The notes: generated from the letters alone by a model not told the origin. A DNA stretch of 64,000 nt from an uncultured Veillonellaceae bacterium (GCA_900314825.1 OMWS01000002.1:1-64000); one strand, 5' to 3'. Positions 45,450-55,769 are shown, counted from the stretch's first letter. Numbers and translations are program-made.

Positions 45450-46576
45450 AAACCCTTTTAGAGGAAGAAGAGAAGAACAGCCCGGAAATCCGGGAGCATG
45501 AAGTCGTGAAAGGCAAGGTCGTGCTTGTCAACAAGAGCGAGGCCTTCATCGATATCGGCTACAAGCAGGAAATCCCTGTTCCGAAAAAAGAGCTGGCTTA
45601 TCCGGAGCCGGATTCCGCAGAGGATGTCGTGAGCGTCGGCGATGAGATCGACGTCTACATCGTTTCCCTCGGCGGCGAGAACGGCGGCCTCCTTTCCAAA
45701 GTCAAGGCGGATCGCATGGCAGCTTGGAAGGACATGGAAGGCGTGCAGGAGCGCGGCGAAACGGTCGAAGCGAAAGTCACGCAGGTCGTCAAAGGCGGCC
45801 TCGTCGCTTCTGTCAACGGCCTGCGCGGCTTCATTCCGGCTTCCCAGATGGAGCTCCATTTCGTCAAAGATTTGTCGGTCTATGTCGGCAAGACGGTCGA
45901 AGCCCTGCCCATCGAGATTGACGTGCGCAAGCAGCGCCTCGTCCTCTCGCGTCGTCAGCTCCTCGAAGCAGAGCGTGAGAAGCGTCAGGCGGAAATCTTC
46001 GAGACGCTCGAAGCCGGCCAGACGGTCATGGGCACGGTCAAGCGCCTCGTGGACTATGGCGCGTTCATCGATATCGGCGGTGTCGACGGCCTCGCGCATA
46101 TCTCCGATCTCGCATGGCATCGCGTCAACAAGCCGAGCGATGTCCTCCAGGTCGGCCAGGAGCTCAAGGTCTACGTCAAGAACGTTGACAAAGAGCAGCA
46201 TCGCATCTCGCTGTCCGTCAAGGACACGATGCCGGATCCGTGGCTCGAGAAAGCTGCGAAGTACGCCGAGGGCGACCACATCGAAGGCAAAGTCATCAAG
46301 TTGACGGACTTCGGTGCGTTCATGGAAATCGAGCCGGGCTTCGATGGCCTCATCCCGATGGGCGAGCTCGCCGATCATCGCATCGAGCGTGCGGACGAAG
46401 CTGTCCACACGGGCGACATCGTCAAGGTCAAAGTGCTCCGCATCGATATGAAGCGCAAACGTATCTCGCTTTCCATCACGAAGGCGAAACGCGACGGCGA
46501 CCAGGCCATCTACAAGAGCTACCTCAAAGAGCAGGAAGCGAAGGAAGCAGCCGAGGCCGACGCTCCGCAGGAGTAA
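45434..46576 (+). CDS. rpsA: 30S ribosomal protein S1
   Basis: 380 residues with four S1 RNA-binding repeats, shorter than the six-repeat protobacterial S1. The repeats include GKVVLVNKSEAFIDIGYKQE, KGGLVASVNGLRGFIPASQ, GTVKRLVDYGAFIDIGGVDG and GKVIKLTDFGAFMEIEPGFDG (in order). GTG 45434 has AAGGAGG 10 bp upstream, inside the end of ispH. In many Clostridia ispH and rpsA are fused; here they are separate but overlapping. Confidence 0.93.
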   Translation: MSEDMKTLLEEEEKNSPEIREHEVVKGKVVLVNKSEAFIDIGYKQEIPVPKKELAYPEPDSAEDVVSVGDEIDVYIVSLGGENGGLLSKVKADRMAAWKDMEGVQERGETVEAKVTQVVKGGLVASVNGLRGFIPASQMELHFVKDLSVYVGKTVEALPIEIDVRKQRLVLSRRQLLEAEREKRQAEIFETLEAGQTVMGTVKRLVDYGAFIDIGGVDGLAHISDLAWHRVNKPSDVLQVGQELKVYVKNVDKEQHRISLSVKDTMPDPWLEKAAKYAEGDHIEGKVIKLTDFGAFMEIEPGFDGLIPMGELADHRIERADEAVHTGDIVKVKVLRIDMKRKRISLSITKAKRDGDQAIYKSYLKEQEAKEAAEADAPQE

Positions 46577-46599
46577 TCCAATCGGAAAAGAAAAGCAGG

Positions 46600-46628
46600 A
46601 GGAGTGATGATTTCATCACTCCTTTTTC
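46600..46628 (+). terminator. Terminator of ispH-rpsA
   Basis: AGGAGTGATGA (46600-46610) pairs perfectly with TCATCACTCCT (46613-46623), followed by TTTTT. Confidence 0.93.
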
Positions 46629-46676
46629 TTTGTGCGTATGTTATGATAGAATGGACATACGGAAGGGAGGGCGCTT

Positions 46677-48116
46677 GTGGGAAAGCATCGATATGCTGGT
46701 GAAATCCTGCGCGTGCCGGAAGGCACATTGGCAGACGAGCTCGGACTGGTGGCTGGTGACAAGATTCTCGAAATCAATGGCATGGAACTGCGCGATATCA
46801 TTGACTTGAGCTTCGCGTTTGCCGATGAGGAAATCGACTTGCTCGTCGAGCATGCGGATGGCGAGCAGGAAATGATTTCGTTCGACAAGGACTACGATGA
46901 AGAACTCGGCGCAGAGTTCACGTCGGCCGTTTTCGATGGCATCCGGCGTTGCGCGAACAATTGCTACTTCTGCTTCGTGAACATGGGCGCGCCTGAGGCC
47001 CGCAAGAGCCTCGCGATCAAGGATGATGATTATCGCTTGTCGTTCCTCTATGGCAATTTCGTGACGCTGACGAACATGGGCGAAGCGGATTTCCGACGCA
47101 TCGAGCAGTTTCATTTGTCGCCGCTCTACGTTTCCGTGCAGTGCATGAATCCTGAGCTGCGCGCGCAGATGCTGCGTTGCAAGCGCGCATCGGAAATTGC
47201 GAAACAACTGGATCGCTTAGAAGCTGCGGGAGCAGATTATCACACGCAAGTTGTCCTGTGCGCGGGGCTCAATGATGGTGCCGAGCTCGAGCGGACGATC
47301 CGCGAGATCGTCGCGCGCCGCCCGCATGCGCTCTCGCTCGCCGTCGTGCCGGTTGGCGTTACGAAATACCGGACGGATCCCTATCCTCTGAAGCAATTCG
47401 ATGCCGCAGGGGCTGCGTCAGTCATTGATGTGGCGGAGCGTTGGCAGAAGAAGCTGCGCGAGGAGACCGGGCGCACGTTCCTCTATCTCGGCGATGAATT
47501 TTATTTCCTCGCCGGCCGCGATGTGCCGCCGGAGGACTGGTATGACGGTTTCCCACAGCTCGACAACGGCATCGGCCTAACGCGGAGCTTTTTGAAGGAT
47601 TGGGCGGAAGCGCGAGATTCGCACGATGCGAGTACGTTCGTTGCGGCAGAAGAGGGAAATATCGTAGATGCCAATGAATCCATCTTCCTCGATGTTGTCA
47701 CGGGAACATCGGTAGCTCCCATTTTTGAACGCTTGGCGCGCACGATCGAGAAGGAACATCCAGAACTTCACGTCCGCGTCGTGCCTGTGGAGAATGCGTT
47801 TTTTGGTTCTACGGTGAATGTTTCGGGACTGCTGACAGCCCGGGATATTCTGGCTGTACTGCAATCGATGGAAGGCCCGAGAACGGGCGTACTCATCCCG
47901 GAACCGGCGCTGCGTGCCGGGGAAGACATCTTCCTCGATGACATGACGCTCGCCTCGTTCCGCGCATCATTGCCAAATGTTCGTATCGAGCCCGTGCAAG
48001 GCGGCGCCGATTACTATCGCGCGCTGACCGATTGGCCGCATTATCACAAGGAACGTGCCGGAGAGACGGCCTATATGTGGCAGAGCAATGCGGCATATAC
48101 GAAACCCGTGGAATAA
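46677..48116 (+). CDS. PDZ and radical-SAM DUF512 protein
   Basis: 479 residues. An N-terminal PDZ-like domain (about 8-75, VPEGTLADELGLVAGDKILEING) is joined to a radical-SAM-like region with CANNCYFCFV (CxxxCxxC) near residue 100. The DUF512 C-terminus follows (FLYLGDEFYFLAGRDVPP; later FFGSTVNVSGLLTARDIL). This family is conserved next to der in Firmicutes, as here; its function is unknown. GTG 46677 with GGAGGG upstream. Confidence 0.88.
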   Translation: MGKHRYAGEILRVPEGTLADELGLVAGDKILEINGMELRDIIDLSFAFADEEIDLLVEHADGEQEMISFDKDYDEELGAEFTSAVFDGIRRCANNCYFCFVNMGAPEARKSLAIKDDDYRLSFLYGNFVTLTNMGEADFRRIEQFHLSPLYVSVQCMNPELRAQMLRCKRASEIAKQLDRLEAAGADYHTQVVLCAGLNDGAELERTIREIVARRPHALSLAVVPVGVTKYRTDPYPLKQFDAAGAASVIDVAERWQKKLREETGRTFLYLGDEFYFLAGRDVPPEDWYDGFPQLDNGIGLTRSFLKDWAEARDSHDASTFVAAEEGNIVDANESIFLDVVTGTSVAPIFERLARTIEKEHPELHVRVVPVENAFFGSTVNVSGLLTARDILAVLQSMEGPRTGVLIPEPALRAGEDIFLDDMTLASFRASLPNVRIEPVQGGADYYRALTDWPHYHKERAGETAYMWQSNAAYTKPVE

Positions 48117-48172
48117 TATATGATTCGTTCGTTATTAAATGAAATCAGAAGACAAGAAAGAAGGTAGTAGGA

Positions 48173-49504
48173 TTGAGCAAACCTATCGTTGCCATCGTCG
48201 GCCGGCCGAATGTCGGAAAGTCGACGCTCTTCAACCAGATCGGCAAGCAGCGCGTGTCGATTGTCGACGATATGCCGGGCGTGACGCGTGACCGCATTTA
48301 TCTCGATGCCGAGTGGCTGAATCATGAATTCACCATGATCGATACGGGCGGCATCGAGCTCGACGAGAGCGACCACATCTTGCGCTCCATGCGCCAGCAG
48401 GCGCAGATTGCCATGGAAGAGGCCGACGTCATTGTTTTCGTCGTCGATGGCCGTGCTGGCCTCACGCCGGCCGATGAGGAAGTCGGCCATCTGCTGCGTG
48501 CGACGAAAAAGCCCGTGATCCTCGCGGTCAACAAGGTCGACAGCCCTGAGCGGCAGATGGATATCTATGAATTTTACAACCTCGGCCTCGGCGATCCCAT
48601 CGGCATTTCGGCTTCGAATGCGATGAATCTCGGCGACCTGCTGGATGCCATCGTCGCAGCATTTCCCGAGACGACAGGTGACGACAAGGACGCGGACGAG
48701 ATCAGCATCGCCGTCATCGGCCGTCCGAATGTCGGCAAGTCGTCGATCGTCAACGCGATCCTCGGCGAAGACCGCGTCATCGTCAGCGACATCCCCGGCA
48801 CGACGCGCGATGCGATTGACACGCATTTCGTGCGCGACGGTCAGAAGTATATGCTGATTGACACGGCCGGTATGCGGCGGCGCGGCAAGATCGATGCGCC
48901 TGTCGAGCGCTACAGCGTCATGCGTTCGCTGCGCGCCATCGACCGCGCCGATGTCGTGCTCATGATGATCAATGCAGCCGAAGGCATCACGGAGCAGGAC
49001 AAGAAGATCGCGGGCTACGCACACGAGTCCGGGCGCGGCGTCGTCATCGTCGTGAACAAGTGGGACATTTTCCCAGACAAGGATGACAAGTCGACGCTGC
49101 GCTTCACGGACGATCTGCGCGACCAGCTCGGCTTCTTGCAGTACGCGCCAATCCTTTACGCCTCGGCGCTGACAGGCCAGCGCGTCAACCGCGTGACCGC
49201 GCTCGTGAAATATGTTGCCGAGCAGCAGTCCATGCGCATCAAGACGAGTATCTTGAACGACCTCATCCGCGACGCCGTCTCTGTCAATCCGCCGCCCATG
49301 CATCGCGGCCGCCAGCTCAAGATCTTGTTCATGACACAGGCGGATGTCAAGCCGCCGAAGTTCATCATCTTCGTCAATGACCCGGAGCTCATGCATTTCT
49401 CGTATCTGCGCTTCATCGAAAACCGCTTGCGCGAGCAGTTCGGCTTCGAGGGCACGCCGCTCGTGCTCATCGTGCGCAAACGCAAGGAAGAAGAGGAGGT
49501 CTGA
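48173..49504 (+). CDS. der: Ribosome-associated GTPase Der (EngA)
   Basis: 443 residues with two tandem GTPase domains: G1 motifs [12 protein letters not shown] (about residue 9) and [12 protein letters not shown] (about 182), G3 DTGGIEL and DTAGMRR, G4 NKVD and NKWD, then a KH-like domain. Essential for 50S assembly. Start is TTG 48173 with AAGAAGGTAG upstream. plsY follows after 3 bp. Confidence 0.97.
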   Translation: MSKPIVAIVGRPNVGKSTLFNQIGKQRVSIVDDMPGVTRDRIYLDAEWLNHEFTMIDTGGIELDESDHILRSMRQQAQIAMEEADVIVFVVDGRAGLTPADEEVGHLLRATKKPVILAVNKVDSPERQMDIYEFYNLGLGDPIGISASNAMNLGDLLDAIVAAFPETTGDDKDADEISIAVIGRPNVGKSSIVNAILGEDRVIVSDIPGTTRDAIDTHFVRDGQKYMLIDTAGMRRRGKIDAPVERYSVMRSLRAIDRADVVLMMINAAEGITEQDKKIAGYAHESGRGVVIVVNKWDIFPDKDDKSTLRFTDDLRDQLGFLQYAPILYASALTGQRVNRVTALVKYVAEQQSMRIKTSILNDLIRDAVSVNPPPMHRGRQLKILFMTQADVKPPKFIIFVNDPELMHFSYLRFIENRLREQFGFEGTPLVLIVRKRKEEEEV

Positions 49505-49507
49505 CCT

Positions 49508-50107
49508 ATGTCTCTCATGCTCGTTTTTTCCCTCGTGCTGAGCTACCTTCTGGGCTCCATCCCGAACGGCCTGTGGCTCGGGCGCGGTCTCTGGCATACC
49601 GACCTCCGAAAATACGGCAGCCACAATACGGGCGCGACGAATGCCTGGCGCACGCTCGGCAAGTTCCCGGGCTTCCTGATTTTTTTCCTCGATATGCTGA
49701 AAGGCCTCGTCTCTGTCTGGATCGGCAGCGTGCTCGTCGGCACGCCGGCAGCCATGATCCTCTGCGGCATCCTGGCCATTGTCGGTCATTCGCTTTCGAT
49801 TTTCATGCAGTTCCATGGCGGCAAGGGCGTCGCGACTGGGCTCGGCGTCATCCTCATGCTGATGCCGGTGCCGACGGCCATCGTGTTCCTCGTCTGGCTC
49901 GGCATCGTCGCCGTCACGCGCTACGTGTCGCTCGGCTCCATCGTCGCTGCTGCGCTTGTGCCGGTTTTTGCCTGGCTGTTCGGCTATAGCGGCGAATACA
50001 TCGCGTTCGGCGTGCTCGCGGCGCTGCTCATCATCGTGCGCCATCACGCGAACATCGGCCGCCTGCTGTCCGGCACGGAGAGCAAGATCCAGGCAGGCCA
50101 CCGCTAA
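49508..50107 (+). CDS. plsY: Glycerol-3-phosphate acyltransferase PlsY
   Basis: 199-residue membrane protein that acylates glycerol-3-phosphate from acyl-phosphate. Five hydrophobic helices; motifs SYLLGSIPNGLWLGR (loop 1), GSHNTGATNAWRTLGK (loop 2) and HGGKGVATGLG (loop 3). Second gene after der. Confidence 0.95.
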   Translation: MSLMLVFSLVLSYLLGSIPNGLWLGRGLWHTDLRKYGSHNTGATNAWRTLGKFPGFLIFFLDMLKGLVSVWIGSVLVGTPAAMILCGILAIVGHSLSIFMQFHGGKGVATGLGVILMLMPVPTAIVFLVWLGIVAVTRYVSLGSIVAAALVPVFAWLFGYSGEYIAFGVLAALLIIVRHHANIGRLLSGTESKIQAGHR

Positions 50108-50114
50108 GGGAAGA

Positions 50115-50151
50115 TGCTCAATGGGACATTGTTCTCATTGGGCATTTATTT
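50115..50151 (+). terminator. Probable terminator of der-plsY
   Basis: TGCTCAATGGGA (50115-50126) pairs with TCTCATTGGGCA (50133-50144) with two G.T pairs, followed by TTTATTTT. Confidence 0.7.
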
Positions 50152-50164
50152 TGCAAGAAAAATA

Positions 50165-50205
50165 AAAGTCAAAACATCAAAAAATTGTTTGACATTTTGA
50201 CTTTC
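50165..50205. promoter_or_regulatory. Imperfect inverted repeat overlapping the clpB -35
   Basis: AAAGTCAAAA (50165-50174) and TTTTGACTTT (50196-50205) are perfect inverted arms. Inside them the sequence continues as CATCAAA / TTTGACA, so each arm contains two TCAAA units spaced 8 bp. This differs from the CtsR direct repeat, whose spacing is 10 bp, and from the CIRCE element, but it sits where a heat-shock repressor would bind. Confidence 0.6.
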
Positions 50206-50216
50206 TTGTGTATAAT
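50189..50216 (+). promoter_or_regulatory. Promoter of clpB
   Basis: TTGACA (50189-50194) and TATAAT (50211-50216), 16-bp spacer, 60 bp before the ATG. Overlaps the dyad at 50165-50205. Confidence 0.9.
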
Positions 50217-50276
50217 GAAATCAGAAACAGGAAAACCAATGCAAGAAAACATCTTCGAACACAGGAGGGATTCACG

Positions 50277-52850
50277 ATGGGAGAAGAAAAATATACGGCG
50301 AAGGCGCTCGCGGCGCTGCAGGGCGCGCAGCAGATCGCGGCGCTCCGCTATCATCAGGAAATCACGTCGCTGCATGCGCTCCTCTCGCTTGCGAAAGAGC
50401 CGGAAGGACTTTTGCAGACGATCTTTGCCGACTGCGGCGCCGACCTTTCCATGCTGCGCTCGCGCCTCGAGCAGGAGCTCGCAAAGATCCCGAGCGTCAA
50501 GGGGCAAGACCGCCTCGCCATGGGCATGGACATGGTGCGCGTGCTCGCGAAAGCGCAGGAATACGCGACCGTCATGCACGATGACTACATCAGCACGGAG
50601 CATCTCCTGCTCGCGCTCGCGACGGACGGCAGCGAGGACGTGCAGCAGATCTGCCGCGACTTCGGCTTGACGAAGAGCAGCATCCAGCGATCCATCAAGA
50701 AGAACCGCAAGCAGAACGTCACGAATGACAACCCGGAAGAAGGGTACAAGTCGCTCGAAAAATTCGGACGCGACCTCACGGCGGCGGCCCGTGCCGGCAA
50801 GCTCGACCCCGTCATCGGCCGCGACGAAGAGATTCGCCGTACCATTGAAATCTTGTCGCGCCGCACGAAGAACAACCCCGTGCTCATCGGCGAGCCGGGC
50901 GTCGGCAAGACGGCCATCGTCGAAGGCCTCGCGCGCCGCATCGTCGCTGGCGACGTGCCGGAGTCGCTGAAGAACAAGACGCTGTACTCGCTCGACATGG
51001 GCGCGCTCGTCGCGGGCGCGAAGTATCGCGGCGAATTCGAAGAGCGCTTGAAATCTGTGCTCAATGAGATCGTCAAGTCCGACGGCCAGATCCTGCTCTT
51101 CATCGACGAGGTGCATACCGTCGTCGGCGCGGGCGCAGCCGAGGGCTCGATGGACGCGGGCAATCTCTTGAAGCCGATGCTCGCGCGCGGCGAGCTCCGC
51201 TGCATCGGCGCGACGACGCTGAACGAATACCGCAAGTACATCGAGAAGGACGCAGCGCTCGAGCGCCGCTTCCAGCCCGTCATGGTGGATCAGCCGAGCG
51301 TCGAGGACACGATTTCCATTCTGCGCGGCCTCAAGGAGCGCTATGAAGTCCACCACGGCGTGCGCATCCGCGATGCAGCGCTCGTCGCAGCGGCGACGCT
51401 CTCCGACCGCTACATTTCCGACCGCTTCCTGCCGGACAAGGCCATCGACCTCGTCGACGAGGCGGCGGCGAAATTGCGCACGGAGATCGAATCCATGCCG
51501 GCGCCGCTCGACGAATGCCGTCGCAAACTCATGCAGCTGACGATCGAGGAGCAGGCGCTGAAGAAAGAGACGGACGCGGCTTCAAAAGACCGCCTCGAAA
51601 AACTTGAGCAGGAAAAAGCGGACCTCGAAGCACGCCAAAGCGAGCTCAAGGACAACTGGGAGAAAGAGAAACAGGGCATCCTGCGCGTGCGCGCCATCAA
51701 AAAGGAAATCGACGGTGTGAACAGCCAGATGGAAGCGGCCGAGCGCGCCTATGACCTCAACAAGTTGTCGGAGCTCAAATACGGTAAGCTGCCGCAGCTG
51801 CAGAAACAGCTCGCCGAACAGGAAGCGGAGATCAACAAGAAGGCGAAAGACCAGCGCCTCCTCAAAGAAGAGGTCGGCGAGGAGGATATCGCGAGCGTCG
51901 TCTCGCGCTGGACGGGCATCCCCGTCACGAAGATGCTGACGGGAGAGCGCGAAAAACTCTTGCATCTCGGGGCGGTGCTCCATGAGCGCGTCGTCGGCCA
52001 GGACGAGGCGGTCGAGGCCGTCAGCGACGCCATCCTGCGCGCGCGCGCCGGCATCAAGGACCCGAACCGCCCGATCGGCTCGTTCATCTTCCTCGGCCCG
52101 ACGGGCGTCGGCAAGACGGAGCTTGCGAAGACCTTGGCGGAAGCGCTGTTCGACGACGAGCGCAGCATCATCCGCATCGACATGTCGGAGTACATGGAGA
52201 AGCATACGGTCTCGCGCCTCATCGGCGCGCCCCCGGGCTACGTCGGCTATGACGAGGGCGGCCAGCTCACGGAAGCCGTCCGCCGCCATCCGTACAGCGT
52301 CATCCTGCTCGACGAGATCGAGAAAGCGCATCGCGACGTCTTCAACGTGCTGCTGCAAATCCTCGACGACGGCCGCCTGACGGACGGCAAAGGCCGCGTC
52401 GTGAACTTCAAGAACACGGTCATCATCATGACGAGCAACCTCGGTTCGCATGAAATCCTGAACAAGGAGTACGAAGAAGCGAAAGGCGCTGTCAAGGACA
52501 TCCTCAAGGATTATTTCCGTCCGGAGTTCCTGAACCGCGTCGATGACATCATCGTGTTCCGCGGCCTGCAGAAAGAACAGGTCAAGGCCATCGCGGGCAT
52601 CTTGCTCGGCGCGCTCAAAGAACGTATGGAGCGCCAGACGAAGATTTCGCTCACGTGGGACGACGCGGCGCTCACGGCGCTCGCCGACCAGGGCTTCGAC
52701 CCGAACTTCGGCGCGCGTCCGCTGAAACGCTTGATCTCGCACAAAGTCGAGACAGCGCTCTCGAAAGAGATCATCCGCGGCGATGTCCAAGAGGGCGATA
52801 CCGTCCGGATGGGCTACGATGGCCAAACGTTCACGTTCGAAAAAGCATAA
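50277..52850 (+). CDS. clpB: ATP-dependent disaggregase ClpB
   Basis: 857 residues. N-terminal Clp-N repeats (about 5-145; [13 protein letters not shown] and [11 protein letters not shown]), AAA1 with Walker [12 protein letters not shown] and arginine-rich sensor, a long middle coiled coil (about 410-525; [15 protein letters not shown] to [13 protein letters not shown]) that marks ClpB rather than ClpC, and AAA2 with [12 protein letters not shown]. Works with DnaK to dissolve aggregates. ATG 50277 has AGGAGGG upstream; an in-frame start at 50208 lies on the -10 box. Confidence 0.97.
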   Translation: MGEEKYTAKALAALQGAQQIAALRYHQEITSLHALLSLAKEPEGLLQTIFADCGADLSMLRSRLEQELAKIPSVKGQDRLAMGMDMVRVLAKAQEYATVMHDDYISTEHLLLALATDGSEDVQQICRDFGLTKSSIQRSIKKNRKQNVTNDNPEEGYKSLEKFGRDLTAAARAGKLDPVIGRDEEIRRTIEILSRRTKNNPVLIGEPGVGKTAIVEGLARRIVAGDVPESLKNKTLYSLDMGALVAGAKYRGEFEERLKSVLNEIVKSDGQILLFIDEVHTVVGAGAAEGSMDAGNLLKPMLARGELRCIGATTLNEYRKYIEKDAALERRFQPVMVDQPSVEDTISILRGLKERYEVHHGVRIRDAALVAAATLSDRYISDRFLPDKAIDLVDEAAAKLRTEIESMPAPLDECRRKLMQLTIEEQALKKETDAASKDRLEKLEQEKADLEARQSELKDNWEKEKQGILRVRAIKKEIDGVNSQMEAAERAYDLNKLSELKYGKLPQLQKQLAEQEAEINKKAKDQRLLKEEVGEEDIASVVSRWTGIPVTKMLTGEREKLLHLGAVLHERVVGQDEAVEAVSDAILRARAGIKDPNRPIGSFIFLGPTGVGKTELAKTLAEALFDDERSIIRIDMSEYMEKHTVSRLIGAPPGYVGYDEGGQLTEAVRRHPYSVILLDEIEKAHRDVFNVLLQILDDGRLTDGKGRVVNFKNTVIIMTSNLGSHEILNKEYEEAKGAVKDILKDYFRPEFLNRVDDIIVFRGLQKEQVKAIAGILLGALKERMERQTKISLTWDDAALTALADQGFDPNFGARPLKRLISHKVETALSKEIIRGDVQEGDTVRMGYDGQTFTFEKA

Positions 52851-52877
52851 TACCATCATTTTTTCATCGACATCCCG

Positions 52878-52964
52878 ATGACATACGTTTCAAAACCGTG
52901 TAGAATATCCAACCAGAAGGACTGCAACGGAGCGGATCGCCGCTTCGCGTGCAGTCCTTTTTCC
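52878..52964 (+). other. Possible promoter directly in front of a terminator (clpB end)
   Basis: ATGACA (52878-52883) and TAGAAT (52901-52906), 17-bp spacer, would start RNA near 52913. The strong hairpin AAGGACTGCA (52917-52926)/TGCAGTCCTT (52950-52959) with an inner AGCGG/CCGCT stem and TTTTT follows at once. The hairpin is a good clpB terminator; a promoter so close would yield a very short RNA. Confidence 0.45.
52917..52964 (+). terminator. Terminator of clpB
   Basis: Stem AAGGACTGCA/TGCAGTCCTT, with an inner AGCGGATCGCCGCT hairpin, followed by TTTTTCC. The remaining gap to cheA (52965-53092) has only an AT-rich segment and AAGGAGGG. Confidence 0.92.
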
Positions 52965-53092
52965 TATCTTGCATGATTTACTAGAAAATAACAGACGCGA
53001 ATCGTTTTCGCGGCAGGATTTTCGCAAATTTCATAGAATGATATGACTGAAAAAAGAAAAACATAGGTATAAGGGATAAGGAGGGATGCGCG

Positions 53093-55225
53093 GTGGCGGA
53101 ACATGAGCCGATGGTGGAAGTCTTCATCTACGAGACGCGGCAGTTCCTCGAGCAGCTGGAGCAGCTCGCACTCGCGAGCGAGTCCGAGGGGAGCTTCGCG
53201 CCGGACGATGTCAATGAAATCTTCCGTGCCATGCATACGATCAAGGGCTCGGCGGCCATGATGATGCTCGAAGAGATTTCGAAGCTGGCGCATGCCGTCG
53301 AAGACATCTTTTTCTATATCCGCGAGCTGCATCCGTCGAAGGTCGATGTGTCCGCTATCACGGACATCGTACTGACGGCCGTCGACTTCATGAATGGCGA
53401 GGTCGACAAGCTCGACGCGGGCGAGACGCCAGATGGCTCGAGCGCGGATATGCGCGAGCATACGCATGTGTTCCTGCGGCAATTCAAAATCGACAATGGC
53501 GATGATCCGGATGTTGATCTCCGCAAGGCCAAGCCGTCGCAGACGTCCGCTGCCAGCGCGGCGCCCGTGCCGCCGCATGAGAAGCCGCAGCAATATTTCA
53601 TCGCGGCCGCGAAGCCCGAGCCCGCGAAAGAAAGCGGCTTGCATGTCTACGCCGCGACGCTCCATTTCGAGCCGGACTGCGGCATGGAGGAAGTCCGCGC
53701 GTTTGGCGTGCTGAACCGCATGAAGGACATCTCTCCGGAATTCCATTACCTGCCGGAGAAGATCCTCGAAGACCCCGGAGCCGTCGATATGATCAAGGAC
53801 GTCGGCTTCCGCGTCTGGTTCCAGACAGACTTGGCGCCGGACGAGGCACAGAAATTCCTCGAAGAGACGATTTTCCTTGACAAATTGGAATTCCAAGAGC
53901 TTGCGAGCACGGCGGAGTGCGAATATTGGCCGAGCCCGCAGCAGCAGGCGATGATCGAAGCGGCGGAAGCGGCGACGCCCGTCGTGCCGCCACCGCCCGA
54001 GCGGAAGCCGCACCCTGCGCCAAAACCGCGCGCGGCGGGCGGCGAGCACGAATCACAGATGATTTCCGTGCACATCGACAAGCTCGACCGCCTCATGGAC
54101 CTCGTCGGCGAACTCGTCATCGCCGAGTCGATGGTCACGCAGAATCCAGATCTCGCGGGACTCGAGCTCGCGAATTTTTCCAAGGCGGCGCGGCAGCTGC
54201 ACAAGCTCAATGAAGAATTGCAGGACGGCGTGATGTCGCTGCGCATGGTGCCGATCGGCGGCACGTTCAAGAAGATGAACCGCATCGTTCGCGACATGAC
54301 GAAGAACCTCGGCAAGAAGGCGCGGCTCGTCCTCGTCGGCGAAGAGACGGAAGTCGACAAGAACATCACGGAGCATATCGGCGACCCGCTCATGCACATC
54401 GTCCGCAATTCTATGGATCATGGCATCGAGCTGCCCGAAGAGCGCAAAGCGGCTGGCAAGCCCGAGCAGGGCACGATCACGCTGGCCGCGCAAAACGAGG
54501 GCGGAGAAGTCGTCATCAAGATTCAGGACGATGGCGGAGGCATGAACCGCGAGAAGATCATGGAAAAGGCGCGCGAGAAACATCTGCTCACGAAGCCCGA
54601 AGAAGATTACACCGACCAAGAAGTGTTCGGTTTCATCTTTGCGCCGGGCTTTTCCACGAATGACGAGGTCACGGAATATTCTGGCCGCGGCGTCGGCATG
54701 GATGTCGTCGTCTCGAACATTCGCAGCCTCGGCGGCAGCGTGACCGTTGACAGCCAGGAAGGCAAGGGCACGGTCACGATGATCCGCATCCCGCTGACGC
54801 TTGCCATCGTCGACGGCATGGTGCTGAAAGTCGGGACATCGCGCTATACACTGCCGATCCGCTCCATCCGCCGTTCGTTCCGTCCGGAGGGCGGGCAAGT
54901 CTTCCTCGATGCGGAAGGGCACGAGATGTGCATGGACGCGGGGCGCTGCTGCCCCGTGCTGCGGCTCTCGCGGCTGTATGACGTGGACGGCGCGAAGGAA
55001 GACCTCACGCAGGCGATCCTCTTGCTCGTCGAGGCCGACGGCAAGCCGTTCCTCTTGGCGGCTGACGAGCTTTTAGGTGTCCAGCAGATCGTCGTGAAGC
55101 CCGTGCCGGCCTACATCCGCGGCATGACGGAGCGCACAGGCCTCACGGGCTGCACGCTTCTCGGCGACGGCGGCATCAGCCTCATCATCGATCCCGAGAA
55201 GACGGCCCGATTGATTTATGCATGA
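53093..55225 (+). CDS. cheA: Chemotaxis histidine kinase CheA
   Basis: 710 residues. P1 HPt domain with phospho-His48 (FRAMHTIKGSAAMM); a receiver-binding P2-like region (about 180-275, LHVYAATLHFEPDC); P3 dimerisation (about 325-385); P4 ATPase with HIVRNSMDHGIE (N box), DDGGGMNREK (G1) and GRGVGMDVV (G2); P5 CheW-like to the end. The linker (about 155-180) is Ala/Pro-rich. GTG 53093 follows AAGGAGGG. First gene of a run ending with the lone receiver at 61057; all seven genes are within about 14 bp of each other or overlap. Confidence 0.95.
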   Translation: MAEHEPMVEVFIYETRQFLEQLEQLALASESEGSFAPDDVNEIFRAMHTIKGSAAMMMLEEISKLAHAVEDIFFYIRELHPSKVDVSAITDIVLTAVDFMNGEVDKLDAGETPDGSSADMREHTHVFLRQFKIDNGDDPDVDLRKAKPSQTSAASAAPVPPHEKPQQYFIAAAKPEPAKESGLHVYAATLHFEPDCGMEEVRAFGVLNRMKDISPEFHYLPEKILEDPGAVDMIKDVGFRVWFQTDLAPDEAQKFLEETIFLDKLEFQELASTAECEYWPSPQQQAMIEAAEAATPVVPPPPERKPHPAPKPRAAGGEHESQMISVHIDKLDRLMDLVGELVIAESMVTQNPDLAGLELANFSKAARQLHKLNEELQDGVMSLRMVPIGGTFKKMNRIVRDMTKNLGKKARLVLVGEETEVDKNITEHIGDPLMHIVRNSMDHGIELPEERKAAGKPEQGTITLAAQNEGGEVVIKIQDDGGGMNREKIMEKAREKHLLTKPEEDYTDQEVFGFIFAPGFSTNDEVTEYSGRGVGMDVVVSNIRSLGGSVTVDSQEGKGTVTMIRIPLTLAIVDGMVLKVGTSRYTLPIRSIRRSFRPEGGQVFLDAEGHEMCMDAGRCCPVLRLSRLYDVDGAKEDLTQAILLLVEADGKPFLLAADELLGVQQIVVKPVPAYIRGMTERTGLTGCTLLGDGGISLIIDPEKTARLIYA

Positions 55226-55238
55226 TGGAGGGATCCTT

Positions 55239-55769
55239 TTGGACGAAGAACTTCAAGAAGAAGACACGCAGCGGGACAAATACTTGACATTCACGCTCGA
55301 GGACGAGCTCTATGGCATCGACATCAAAGTCGTGATCGAGATCATCGGCATCCTGCCGATCACAGCTGTCCCGGAAGTGCCCGATTACGTGAAAGGCATC
55401 ATTAACCTGCGCGGCAAGATCATCCCGGTCGTCGATATGCGCCTGCGCTTCCACCGCACGCCGCGGGACTACACGGACCGCACGTGTGTCATCGTCATCG
55501 AGGCGGACGGCGTGCTCGTCGGCCTCATCATTGATGGCGTCAGCGAGGTGCGCGACATCCCGGAGGCACAGGTTGTGCCGCCGCCAAAACTCAAATCAGC
55601 GCAGAATCGCTACATCAAAGGCGTCGGACGGCTCGACGAAGGCAGCAAGGTCGTGTTGCTGCTCGATTGGGGAAAACTCTTTAACAGCGTGGAAAGCGAG
55701 CTCTTGGAGAGCATGGCAGACAAAGACGGCGCGCCGCAGGACAAAGAGCAGGGAGGATCGGACAAATGA
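55239..55769 (+). CDS. cheW: Chemotaxis coupling protein CheW
   Basis: 176-residue CheW that links receptor to CheA. Family motifs LTFTLEDELYGIDIKVVIEI, VPDYVKGIINLRGKIIPVVD and GLIIDGVSEVRDIP, with a C-terminal acidic, disordered tail (about 150-176). TTG 55239 is chosen because GGAGGG lies 7 bp before it; the ATG at 55218 is inside the end of cheA. Overlaps the mcp gene by 4 bp. Confidence 0.93.
   Translation: MDEELQEEDTQRDKYLTFTLEDELYGIDIKVVIEIIGILPITAVPEVPDYVKGIINLRGKIIPVVDMRLRFHRTPRDYTDRTCVIVIEADGVLVGLIIDGVSEVRDIPEAQVVPPPKLKSAQNRYIKGVGRLDEGSKVVLLLDWGKLFNSVESELLESMADKDGAPQDKEQGGSDK

Noticed and set aside
50165-50205. CtsR operator upstream of clpB
   Set aside because: TCAAA units are spaced by 8 bp within an inverted repeat, not the 10-bp direct repeat of CtsR sites.
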